Source: Treponema socranskii subsp. buccale (GTDB lineage: Bacteria > Spirochaetota > Spirochaetia > Treponematales > Treponemataceae). From it: DNA of 64,000 bases. Positions 17,707 through 25,976 of the stretch are shown here, one piece after another. Location of the stretch: positions 1,116,001 through 1,180,000 of the forward strand of contig NZ_CP054258.1 in assembly GCF_024181585.1 (NCBI RefSeq), in the 5' to 3' direction. Position numbers and translations under genes: made by a program. The notes under the pieces were generated by a model. That model had not been told where the DNA came from and did not search any database. It saw only the letters and a list, made by a program, of their open reading frames with translations. The first letter of the stretch is position 1. Every line of letters starts with the position of its first letter.

Positions 17707-19563
17707 TCATTCCCAGCCGAAGGTTGCAGGCGGCTTATTCGTCGCGTCGTAGTAGACCGCGTCGACAAAGGGGAGGGCGGCGATTTTTTGTACGATGCTC
17801 TCGAGTACATTCTGCGGCAAGTGTGCAAAGCGCGCGGTCATCACGTCTTCGCTGCATACGGGACGGAGCACGAAGCTTGCGCGGTCGGGCGAGGACGCAT
17901 AGGGTAAGGCGATCGTCAAATGCTGGAACACTTTATCGTACCATCCCGATTCGTAAAGCATTTCGATCGCGATGGCGTCCGCTTCGCGAAGCCGGTCGAG
18001 CCGCCCTTTATCGCAATAACCTTTTTGCAGTGCAAGCTTTACGCCCGGCTTTCGGTAAAGGAGTATGAGCGTGCGGTTTATAAAAGAAGCCTTATTCGTG
18101 ATGTAGGACGATGCCGCTTCGAGCGCATCCCAATCTTCGGGTGTGCGGTAAAAGCCTCCCGCAAGCGTTTCGAATGAAAGCACTGCCGGAAAGCGGTAGG
18201 TGCGGAAATCTCCCTGTACGCCGACCGAACGCACCGGAAGCGCATATCGATTCATTACGGTTTGTGAAAGCGGAATGCTCATCGCCTCTATTTCTTTTTC
18301 CGCGTTTTTAAAATCACTTTTGTCTTTTTCGCTCATCGTACCGTCCGAGCACAACACGTTGATCGAAAGGCCGGGGCCGGGGAAGGGATGGCGGCGGATG
18401 AGGGAAGAGGCGAGACCGAGCTTTTTTCCGATGTTCCGCACTTCGTCTTTGTAAAGATTTTTCAGCGGTTCGATTATCAAACCCTTTTCGATGAGCGATT
18501 GAATTCCTTCGACGCGGTTATGGTGCGTTTTGATGACGTTTGAATTTTTCGTCCCGCCCGATTCGATGATGTCGGGGTAAAGCGTCCCTTGAGCGAGCAT
18601 CCACGATTCCCCGTCCAAGTGCCTTTCGGCGACAATGGCGTTTCGAACGGCGATAAAGGTTTCTCCGACCGCAACGCGTTTTTTTTGCGGATCCGTAAGG
18701 CCGCTCACGGCTTTCAAAAAACGTTCACTCGCGTCTTCGACGATAAAATTGGTAAAGCCCGCCGCACGGTAGTGTTCTGCGACGGCTTTGCTTTCGCCTT
18801 TACGCATAAAGCCGTTATCGATATGCAGTCCAAGCACGCGATCCTGTCCGAGCGCTTTATTTAAAAGCGCAAAGGTGACGCTGCTGTCGACGCCTCCGCT
18901 TAAAAAAAGCAGCACGTTTTTATCTTTCGCTTCGCGCCGTATGTCGCCGATGATCATTTCCAAAACCGCTTTTTCATCCCAATTTTTTTCCATGCCGCAA
19001 ACCTGCGCAAAGTTTTCGAACACCTCGTTTCCGCACGGCGTGTCGGAAACTTCGCAGTGAAACTGCAGACTGAAGCGCTTTTTTGCAAGGTTTTGCAGCG
19101 CTGCGTATTTACAGTTTTCCGTGCTGCCCGTTCTCTCAAATCCGTCGGCGATCTTCGTCACTTCATCCTGATGGCTCATCCACACTTGCATAGGAGAAGC
19201 GATACCGGAAAAAAGCGGGGACGCGGTGTGTGGATCGATCGTAAGATGCGCTATACCGAATTCTCCCGCCTCTCCTTTTTCTACCGTACCGCCGTAATGC
19301 TGCGCTATAAGCTGGTGTCCGTAGCAGAGTCCCAAAATCGGGACGTCCGAATCCAAAATCGATTTGTTGAAAGCGGGGATATTTTCGTCGTACACCGAAG
19401 CGGGGCCTCCGCTTAAAACGATCCCCTTTGCGCCTTCGATTTCCGAAAGAGAAGCGGAGGGGAGGGCGATTTCGGAATAATAACCGAGCGCGCGGAACCG
19501 CTTTGCGATCAAGTGTGCGTATTGACTTCCGAAATCGAGAACGATGATTTTTGAGAGCGGCAT
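17707..19563 (-). CDS. guaA: GMP synthase (glutamine-hydrolysing), long form
   Basis: Converts XMP to GMP with glutamine-derived ammonia. The class I amidotransferase domain has the nucleophile in LGLCYGHQ (about 99) and its partner QFHCEV. The ATP pyrophosphatase domain carries the P-loop FLSGGVDSSV (about 225). The C-terminal dimerisation region is enlarged: 618 residues overall versus about 525 in E. coli, with extra sequence after HPFPGPGLSINV, as in the two-subdomain type of eukaryotes and some bacteria. AGGA 8 bp upstream sets the ATG at 19563. Confidence 0.95.
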   Translation of the reverse strand: MPLSKIIVLDFGSQYAHLIAKRFRALGYYSEIALPSASLSEIEGAKGIVLSGGPASVYDENIPAFNKSILDSDVPILGLCYGHQLIAQHYGGTVEKGEAGEFGIAHLTIDPHTASPLFSGIASPMQVWMSHQDEVTKIADGFERTGSTENCKYAALQNLAKKRFSLQFHCEVSDTPCGNEVFENFAQVCGMEKNWDEKAVLEMIIGDIRREAKDKNVLLFLSGGVDSSVTFALLNKALGQDRVLGLHIDNGFMRKGESKAVAEHYRAAGFTNFIVEDASERFLKAVSGLTDPQKKRVAVGETFIAVRNAIVAERHLDGESWMLAQGTLYPDIIESGGTKNSNVIKTHHNRVEGIQSLIEKGLIIEPLKNLYKDEVRNIGKKLGLASSLIRRHPFPGPGLSINVLCSDGTMSEKDKSDFKNAEKEIEAMSIPLSQTVMNRYALPVRSVGVQGDFRTYRFPAVLSFETLAGGFYRTPEDWDALEAASSYITNKASFINRTLILLYRKPGVKLALQKGYCDKGRLDRLREADAIAIEMLYESGWYDKVFQHLTIALPYASSPDRASFVLRPVCSEDVMTARFAHLPQNVLESIVQKIAALPFVDAVYYDATNKPPATFGWE

Positions 19564-19583
19564 AGTGTTTTTCCTGTCTATAA

Positions 19584-19612
19584 AAAATATTCGTTAAAAT
19601 ACGGCATTGCAA
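19584..19612 (-). promoter_or_regulatory. Candidate promoter of guaA
   Basis: On the minus strand, TTGCAA (19612-19607), 17 bp, TATTTT (19589-19584). The start would be near 19577, giving a short leader that includes the Shine-Dalgarno AGGA at 19575-19572. Confidence 0.45.
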
Positions 19613-19722
19613 AAATATCGATTTTTCAAAAATGCGTCGACCGTTCGCTTATTATATCACAGTATCGCTTTTTTGTGCGCGCTCGCGCACACGCGGTTTT
19701 CATCATATCTTCCGTCCGACAA

Positions 19723-19752
19723 TAAAAAAACGCCCCGCGGGAAGCGGGACGT
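19723..19752 (-). terminator. Rho-independent terminator of the ABC transporter operon
   Basis: On the minus strand, ACGTCCCGC pairs with GCGGGGCGT (one G-U) around a 5-nt loop, followed by seven T. It lies 52 bp beyond the ATPase stop. Confidence 0.8.
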
Positions 19753-19804
19753 TTCGAAACAAGTAGACGCGCCTGCAATTTTATGCGGGACGCATACGAG
19801 CCTT

Positions 19805-21259
19805 TTAATTTCCGGTAAACTTGCCGACCAGTTCGGGAAAATCGAAACTCTTTTCTACAAAGTAGCGGAGGTCGAAATCCTCGTGCGTAACGATTACCAA
19901 AATCGTCGCGTGGACGGCGAGGTATTCGGAAATCGCCTGCATGACTTTCAAGCGCGTTTCGAAATCGATGTGCGCGAAGGGTTCGTCGAGGAGGAGGATA
20001 TCGGGTTTAGCGGTAAGCGCGCGCGCGATATCCATGCGCTTCATCTCTCCTGACGACAGCTGCTGCGGTCGCTCGTCGAGGTTTGCGCTCGTAAGGCCGA
20101 CTTTTTCGAGGTTCTTTTCGAGCTCTTCGATCGTACCGCCTTCGCTCGCCGCGGAAATCTGTTTAAACGAATTTCGAATGCTCAAATCGGGGAAAAACGA
20201 AAAGCGCGAATCCTGCTGTACGACCGTCATGCGGCGGCGGAACGGTTTAAACGCTTTCGGATCTCTTCCCGTTTCTTTCGGCTTTAAGGCGATCAAATCG
20301 GAACCTTCCATGAGGATCTGTCCCTTGGTGCTGTCGAGCAGACGGAGGATCGCTTTGATCGTCGTAGACTTTCCGCAGCCGGAAGGGCCGGTGAGTCCGT
20401 ACACGGTCGAGCGTTCGAATTTGAGATTCAAGCCCTTAAATGCGGTAAACGTGCGTTCTCCGAAGATACCGCGTTTAAAATACGTTTGCGATACGTTTTT
20501 CAATTCGATCGCGGTTCCCGACGCACCTTTTTTCGCTTCGGGCTTTTCGTAGCCTTCCATTTCGGGAAGCTCTTTCATCTGTTCGATAATGCCGTCTTTG
20601 AGCATAAACGCTTTATCGAGCGTCAGCCGTTTGATAAAGTCGAGATCGTGACTGACCATGAGGAAGGTTTTATCTTTCGGACCGAGTATTTCGTTGTTCA
20701 AAAACGTGACGAAATGCTTACGGAGATTGCGGTCGAGGTTTACGGTCGGCTCGTCCAACAGGATGAGATTTCCTTTTCGCGATAAGAGGATCATGAGCGT
20801 GATGCGCTGCATCTCACCGCCCGAAATTTCGTCGGGATAGAGACGCGCAAACGCTTCAAAATCGAGTGAAAAATATTTTGTGAGCCGCTCTACGATAACC
20901 GCCCGCTGTCCCGGAGCGAGCAGGGCGAGATTTTGATCGAGTGTCAGCGCGGGGTTCATAACCTGTGCGGTTTCCGCCGGTATGAACATGAGTCCCGACT
21001 GCGCGATCTGCGACCATTCGCCGAAGCCGAGTTTGTGATTGAAATATGCGGGGATGCCGTTTACTTTCATGCCCCCTTCAAACGTAAAGATCTTCGTAGA
21101 GAGAATACCGGCGACGGATTTCAAAAACACCGATTTACCGGTGCCCGTCGGTCCCATGATGACGGCCGAAGCGTGCTGTTCGAGCGAAAAACTGCAGTTT
21201 TTGAGGAGCACGCGCTCACCGAGACGGATCGAAAAATTATTAAGCGAAATGGGTGTCAT
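19805..21259 (-). CDS. Peptide-type ABC transporter, fused double ATPase
   Basis: Energises the two permeases encoded just upstream. Two nucleotide-binding domains are fused in 484 residues. Domain 1 has Walker A GPTGTGKS (about 37), signature ISGGEMQR and Walker B LILLDEPT. Domain 2 has Walker A GPSGCGKST (about 285), a variant signature LSSGEMKR and Walker B ILLLDEPF. Both sites look active. This is the arrangement of fused DppD/DppF-like proteins. The ATG at 21259 overlaps the permease stop (ATGA); an upstream in-frame extension inside the permease gene was rejected. Confidence 0.92.
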   Translation of the reverse strand: MTPISLNNFSIRLGERVLLKNCSFSLEQHASAVIMGPTGTGKSVFLKSVAGILSTKIFTFEGGMKVNGIPAYFNHKLGFGEWSQIAQSGLMFIPAETAQVMNPALTLDQNLALLAPGQRAVIVERLTKYFSLDFEAFARLYPDEISGGEMQRITLMILLSRKGNLILLDEPTVNLDRNLRKHFVTFLNNEILGPKDKTFLMVSHDLDFIKRLTLDKAFMLKDGIIEQMKELPEMEGYEKPEAKKGASGTAIELKNVSQTYFKRGIFGERTFTAFKGLNLKFERSTVYGLTGPSGCGKSTTIKAILRLLDSTKGQILMEGSDLIALKPKETGRDPKAFKPFRRRMTVVQQDSRFSFFPDLSIRNSFKQISAASEGGTIEELEKNLEKVGLTSANLDERPQQLSSGEMKRMDIARALTAKPDILLLDEPFAHIDFETRLKVMQAISEYLAVHATILVIVTHEDFDLRYFVEKSFDFPELVGKFTGN

Positions 21260-22065
21260 GCTGCGTTTCCTCCCTCTTTTTCGTTCAGCACGATTAAAAA
21301 GGCGACGCTGATCGCGATAAGCAGGGCGGACGGAATCCAAAAGAGGATGGGATCTCCGCCTTCAAATAGCGCGTCGCGGTGAGCGGCGATTAAAGCGCCC
21401 GGACTCAAGTGAGCGGGGGTACCGTAACTGCCGAAGCCGAGCTGAATGATAAAACCGAACGAACAGTCGAGGACGAGCGTTTTCAGTAAAATGCCCGCCG
21501 CAACACGGCGAAACGTACTGCGCATCAAATCGGTCGTCATCAAAATGGCGAGGATGCGCATTTTCGGAAAACCGTATGAACGGAACGATAAACTGTATTT
21601 TCGGTTGTACAGATCGATGAGCGGGATCGCGATACTCCGAACCGCTTCCGGCAGCGTCGTCACCGTCGCCGCGAGCACGAATACGACGAGCGACATAACC
21701 GTGGACGCCGCGCTCGTGTGGCGTGCGAGGTAGCCGGATACCGGTGCATAGCAAAAGAGCGCTACGAGGATCGCCGGAATCGATTCCACCGCATTGAGGA
21801 TATTTGCAAAGCCTCTGCCGACTTTCATCCACAAAACGCTTATGTAGCCGAGTATAAAACTTAAGAGCATCGCGAAAAGTAAAGTCGCCGCGAGCGTAAT
21901 CGAAAGTTCTTTAAACGACGAAACGAGCGAAGCGAAATAACCGGAGTCGACGATTCTTTGGGGCACGAGGCCTGCAAAATAAGATGACGGAAGCCATGAA
22001 AGCACGAGAGGCGATATCAAAACGATGATGCACAGTATTTTGAGGATTTTAAATAGCTTTTTCAT
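21256..22065 (-). CDS. ABC transporter permease, DppC/OppC type
   Basis: Inner-membrane subunit of the peptide-type importer. The 269 residues have an N-terminal membrane segment (about 7-28) and about five more, with the binding-protein-dependent permease region around VRSIAIPLIDLYNRKYSLSFRSYGFPKMRILA giving the cytoplasmic coupling loop (about 165-190). It overlaps the upstream permease by 17 bp and the downstream ATPase by 4 bp, so translation is probably coupled. The substrate cannot be read from the sequence. Confidence 0.88.
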   Translation of the reverse strand: MKKLFKILKILCIIVLISPLVLSWLPSSYFAGLVPQRIVDSGYFASLVSSFKELSITLAATLLFAMLLSFILGYISVLWMKVGRGFANILNAVESIPAILVALFCYAPVSGYLARHTSAASTVMSLVVFVLAATVTTLPEAVRSIAIPLIDLYNRKYSLSFRSYGFPKMRILAILMTTDLMRSTFRRVAAGILLKTLVLDCSFGFIIQLGFGSYGTPAHLSPGALIAAHRDALFEGGDPILFWIPSALLIAISVAFLIVLNEKEGGNAA

Positions 22066-22933
22066 ACCACCTCGGATAAATCAGGAATAGAATGGTTTTC
22101 ACTAAAAACGCGACGACCGCGTTGACGCACAAGAGGATAAACACCGACGCTACAAGCAAATCGGTATTCGTCGCAAGGAGGGCGTCGAGCAGCGTACTGC
22201 CGAGTCCCGGAAATGAAAACACGATTTCCGCAATCGTCACCCCTCCGATGATCGCCGGCACTTTACCCGCAAGGTAAGGGATAAAGCGCGGGAGACTCGA
22301 AGAAAAAAGATAGCCCGAATATGTTTCAGGAAGCGGAAAAACCCGCCCCAAATTGCGGCCGAGCGTCGAAAATACGATCGCATGCGTCGAGTTGACCTGT
22401 CTGAGCATATCGGCTTTGAGGAAGTTCGTCGCATCCCACGAAAGCCCTCCGAGTACTACGGTGATAAACGCAATGATGATAAACGGAGCATCGCTTCCGA
22501 AGGCGTTGGCCAAAACCCAAAAGCCGACGAACAGCGGTACGGCGGCGAGGACCGACGTGATCAAACCCAAAAAACCGCTGAAGCGCTCGGCTCCTGCGTA
22601 TTCGTGGTGTTCGGCCATGTACTGTCCCGTTACGGCGTAGGCTGAGGCGGCGAGTGCGATGACGGTCAAAATAAAGAGCGCGAGCAGCGTCAGCGGTAAG
22701 GTGACGGCTGCTCCCGATGCGATGATTTGACCCGAGCTGAAACCCGGATGCGCGATGGAAAAATCTTCCGACCCCGAAATAAGCAACAAAAACGATCGTG
22801 CCGCTTCGGCATAGCTTTCAGCCGGCGCACCGATTGAAAGCAGGTAAAATGCCGAAAGCACGAGTGTCCCTGCCACGGCAAATACGATGCCGTGGACAAT
22901 GAATTCGCGGATTAAAAAGCGTAAAAAACGCAT
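22049..22933 (-). CDS. ABC transporter permease, DppB/OppB type
   Basis: Second membrane subunit of the importer, 294 residues. Hydrophobic segments lie at about 12-35, 75-100, 125-150, 155-180, 225-250 and 262-285. The coupling loop is near LRQVNSTHAIVFSTLGRNLG, and GGVTIAEIVFSFPGLGSTLL is a family hallmark. It begins 9 bp after the binding-protein gene ends. Confidence 0.88.
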   Translation of the reverse strand: MRFLRFLIREFIVHGIVFAVAGTLVLSAFYLLSIGAPAESYAEAARSFLLLISGSEDFSIAHPGFSSGQIIASGAAVTLPLTLLALFILTVIALAASAYAVTGQYMAEHHEYAGAERFSGFLGLITSVLAAVPLFVGFWVLANAFGSDAPFIIIAFITVVLGGLSWDATNFLKADMLRQVNSTHAIVFSTLGRNLGRVFPLPETYSGYLFSSSLPRFIPYLAGKVPAIIGGVTIAEIVFSFPGLGSTLLDALLATNTDLLVASVFILLCVNAVVAFLVKTILFLIYPRWYEKAI

Positions 22934-22941
22934 ACCGCTTC

Positions 22942-24534
22942 CTATTTGACCTTCCAGTGTTCAGCTGAAAGGAAAGGATTATCCGTAGCGATCGCGACAT
23001 TTTCCAAACCGCGCGAGTATACGTCTTTTTCAAGCGAACACAGATACAGCGCGGGTGAAAGTTCGCAGATGCGCTTGTCGATTTGGAGCGTGAGGTCGAT
23101 CCAATTTGCAGTAACGATCTCTTTTTCCCATGCGTCGAAAAGGCTGTTCAGTTTACTGTCCGCGATACCGGTGACGTTTTTCGAACCGTTCGAGCGGTAC
23201 CAGTCGCCCAAGCTCGAATAGAGGTTGTCGAAACCTTCGCAGTACATGAGCGCGAGTTCGAACGATTTTTCGGTGTTTACCATGCGGTCGAAAACTTTAT
23301 CGCCGGTACGCTTCGCTTCGACGTTCAAACCGATTTCGGCAAGCTGTTTGACGATGCCGCTCGCCATTTTATCGCCGAATTCACCCATAGAGTCGGGGTA
23401 GAGGAGGATAGCGTTTTGACCCGAAACACCGCCCGAAGAGGCAAGACTCTTCGCCTTTGCCAAATCATAGGAGAGGAACGTCGGCATGGGTTTGTCGACG
23501 TATTCGGGAATATTCGCCGCGAAGAGATTCGACGGGAAAGGTCCGTAGTTTAAGATAACGCCCGATTTTTGATCGGTGATCGAAGGAATGAGCATCTCAC
23601 GGTCGAGCGCCATAGCCATAGCCTGGCGTCCGTCGGCGTTCGGGAACAGCTTCGTGTTGATTGCCACTTCATAGAACGCGTACGGGATATACGAGTTGAT
23701 ATCGACGTTCGGGATCTTTGCGACGTCCGCGCGATCGGTCGGCTTCGTTTCGAGGATGACGTTGACGCGGCCTTTGCGCATTTCATTCATACGAATGATC
23801 GGGTCGATGATACGCGTCATGACGAGGTTGCTCATCTGCGGCGTATTTCCGAAATAGGTGCCGTTCGCATCGAAAGTAACCCATTTACCGATTTCCCACG
23901 TTGCGAGTTTAAAGGGACCCGTTCCGACAGGTTCGGTTGCGAACTTGCGTTCGTTTTCGCCCGCACGCATATTGACGCGCATTTTCTGTCCGTTGTATTT
24001 CGACGGAACGATTTTGAACGTCAATACGGGGTAAGCGCGGAATTCGGGTATAGGATTGATGAATTCGATCTTTACCGTTCTGTCGTCTTCGGCGGAAACG
24101 CTTTTGATAAACGACATGAGGTAGCTGCGTTTGGGAGAATCGTTTGCTTCGTCGGTATATGCGGCAAACGAATAGACGACGTCGTCGGCAGTGACGGGAT
24201 TCCCGTCGTGCCATGACACATCCCGCAGCGTTGCCGTGTAGGTTTTTTTATCTGCGGGATTCTGCACGATGCTTTCCGCAAGGGCGAGATTGGAATAGAG
24301 AGAGCCGCTTTCTTTATCGACTTCGAAATTGACAAGACCGTCGAACAAAAGCTCATCCGCGTTTAAGCCCGACGTATTTTGCTCAAGCACGGGATTCAAT
24401 GAATCGGGAAGCGTGGAAACTGCGACAACGACTCCCTTAGGCTGTGCTTTCCAGATGATAAATGCACCTGCCGATATGAGTACGATAAGTGCGACGATAA
24501 TAATGGCAATAAGGCCTTTTTTGTTAAACTTCAT
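22942..24534 (-). CDS. Peptide-type ABC transporter substrate-binding protein
   Basis: Extracytoplasmic binding protein of the SBP_bac_5 family, 530 residues. The N-terminal hydrophobic segment (about 9-28) is a signal anchor or uncleaved signal; no lipobox cysteine follows. TLPDSLNPVLEQNTSGLNADELLFDGL is the usual start of the mature fold, and DVSWHDGNPVTADDVVYSF (about 108) is a family motif. Its start codon overlaps the stop of the lipoprotein upstream. The ligand may be a peptide, nickel chelate or other oligomer; there is no basis to choose. Confidence 0.9.
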   Translation of the reverse strand: MKFNKKGLIAIIIVALIVLISAGAFIIWKAQPKGVVVAVSTLPDSLNPVLEQNTSGLNADELLFDGLVNFEVDKESGSLYSNLALAESIVQNPADKKTYTATLRDVSWHDGNPVTADDVVYSFAAYTDEANDSPKRSYLMSFIKSVSAEDDRTVKIEFINPIPEFRAYPVLTFKIVPSKYNGQKMRVNMRAGENERKFATEPVGTGPFKLATWEIGKWVTFDANGTYFGNTPQMSNLVMTRIIDPIIRMNEMRKGRVNVILETKPTDRADVAKIPNVDINSYIPYAFYEVAINTKLFPNADGRQAMAMALDREMLIPSITDQKSGVILNYGPFPSNLFAANIPEYVDKPMPTFLSYDLAKAKSLASSGGVSGQNAILLYPDSMGEFGDKMASGIVKQLAEIGLNVEAKRTGDKVFDRMVNTEKSFELALMYCEGFDNLYSSLGDWYRSNGSKNVTGIADSKLNSLFDAWEKEIVTANWIDLTLQIDKRICELSPALYLCSLEKDVYSRGLENVAIATDNPFLSAEHWKVK

Positions 24535-25976
24535 TAACGCATCCTCACAATGAATGAACTGTAGACGACGACTTCGCCTTCATAGTCGGGCGTTTTGCCC
24601 TTTTGTACTTCAAAGAAATATTTGTTGCTCGTCAACGTGCTGCCCGCGTTGAGAACGGGCCACGAATTTCCGACCTTATAGTTGCGGTTGACGAGATCTT
24701 TCATATTGTTCTTTTCGATAAGTCTTCCGCTCTTCGTGTTTTCGGCGAAAACGCGGACGGTACGATTATCCTTCAGCGTGACGACGAGGTCATTCATCTG
24801 TCCTCGCGGAATGGAAACCATACCCCACCAGTATTCGTTGCCTTTTGCATTTTTCGCGCTGAATTTCGCAGGGCGGCTCTTTTTGCTTTCCGCCGTCGAG
24901 CGCGGATCGGGGTTGAACAGACCGATCATGAGCGGGAAGACGACTTTGCCGCGGCTCGCGATTTCCTGTGCGGTGCGGATTTCGGCGTTGACCTGCGCGA
25001 TCTTCGATTCGAGATCTTTTTTCTGTGCGTTTATATCGTCGATGATATCCTGTCCGATATCGTTCGGATATTTTGCCGCAAAGCCGAGCAGATCCTGATA
25101 CGTCGCTTCGATATTCGATTGAACCGACTGATAGTGTGCGAGAATCGCTTCGAGCGGCATCTTGCCGTTTTCGCCTGCGTTTTCGGGACTGCGCGCGAAT
25201 TCTTCGTCGATGTGCGTTTTATATTCGTATGCGCGAGCGCGGATAGCCGAAGCGCGTTCGATCGACAAATCCTGGCGCGTCTTTTTGAACGCGCGGATAT
25301 TTGACGAAACGCCTGCGGTTTTCGCAACACCGGCATTGTTCGCCGCCGCATCGATTTCCTTTTCGGCGCTCGTATACGCGGCGAGTACGGAATCGTAAGC
25401 CGCGATTTTCTGTTCGAAATTCGGAGTTGAACGCGCCGCTTCGATTTGGCTGTTGAGGGAAGCCTTTTTTGCTAAAAGAGAGCTTACGACATCGGTTTCT
25501 TTGTTCGCCTGCGTGAGTTCGTCGGTGTTTCCGTAGAGCTTTACTGCGGACTCATAGAGGTTTTTCGCCTGAGTCGTTTTTCCCGCCGCAACCAAACCGT
25601 CTATGCGGCCGGCCGAAAGAGAAGCGCCTTTTTCCGCAACTTCCGACGGAACCTTTAAAGCGGGATCGATCGAGCTGAATTTGGCGATCGCCGTATTGCA
25701 GGCTGCAAGCAGTTTCGCTTCATTTTTCGTCGAGTCGGTGCTTTCAAGAGCTTCGGCTCCGGCTTTGTATGACGCGATGTGATTTTCATACTGCTTTTTT
25801 ACTTTTTCGTCTTTAATTTCGTTCCAATACGGGGCGGCCGCTTCGGGCTCGCGGTCGTTCCACGCTTTTACACCTGCGGCGATCGCCCTTTGATCGGGGC
25901 TTTCTTTGCTCGTCGTGGCGCAGGAAATAAGCATAACGGCTAAAATTGCCGAAACGATAACAGCGTATTTTTTCAT
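24534..25976 (-). CDS. Coiled-coil lipoprotein, unknown function
   Basis: A 480-residue protein with a lipoprotein signal and lipobox LISC (Cys about 19). Residues about 25-340 are almost wholly helical, with heptad-like stretches (DDINAQKKDLESKIAQVNAEIRTA). The last 130 residues are beta-rich (WWGMVSIPRGQMNDLVVTLKDNRTVRVF). I do not recognise the family. It lies between the SUMF1-domain gene (4-bp overlap) and the substrate-binding protein (1-bp overlap), so it is part of the transporter operon and may scaffold it in the envelope (inference). Confidence 0.85.
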   Translation of the reverse strand: MKKYAVIVSAILAVMLISCATTSKESPDQRAIAAGVKAWNDREPEAAAPYWNEIKDEKVKKQYENHIASYKAGAEALESTDSTKNEAKLLAACNTAIAKFSSIDPALKVPSEVAEKGASLSAGRIDGLVAAGKTTQAKNLYESAVKLYGNTDELTQANKETDVVSSLLAKKASLNSQIEAARSTPNFEQKIAAYDSVLAAYTSAEKEIDAAANNAGVAKTAGVSSNIRAFKKTRQDLSIERASAIRARAYEYKTHIDEEFARSPENAGENGKMPLEAILAHYQSVQSNIEATYQDLLGFAAKYPNDIGQDIIDDINAQKKDLESKIAQVNAEIRTAQEIASRGKVVFPLMIGLFNPDPRSTAESKKSRPAKFSAKNAKGNEYWWGMVSIPRGQMNDLVVTLKDNRTVRVFAENTKSGRLIEKNNMKDLVNRNYKVGNSWPVLNAGSTLTSNKYFFEVQKGKTPDYEGEVVVYSSFIVRMR

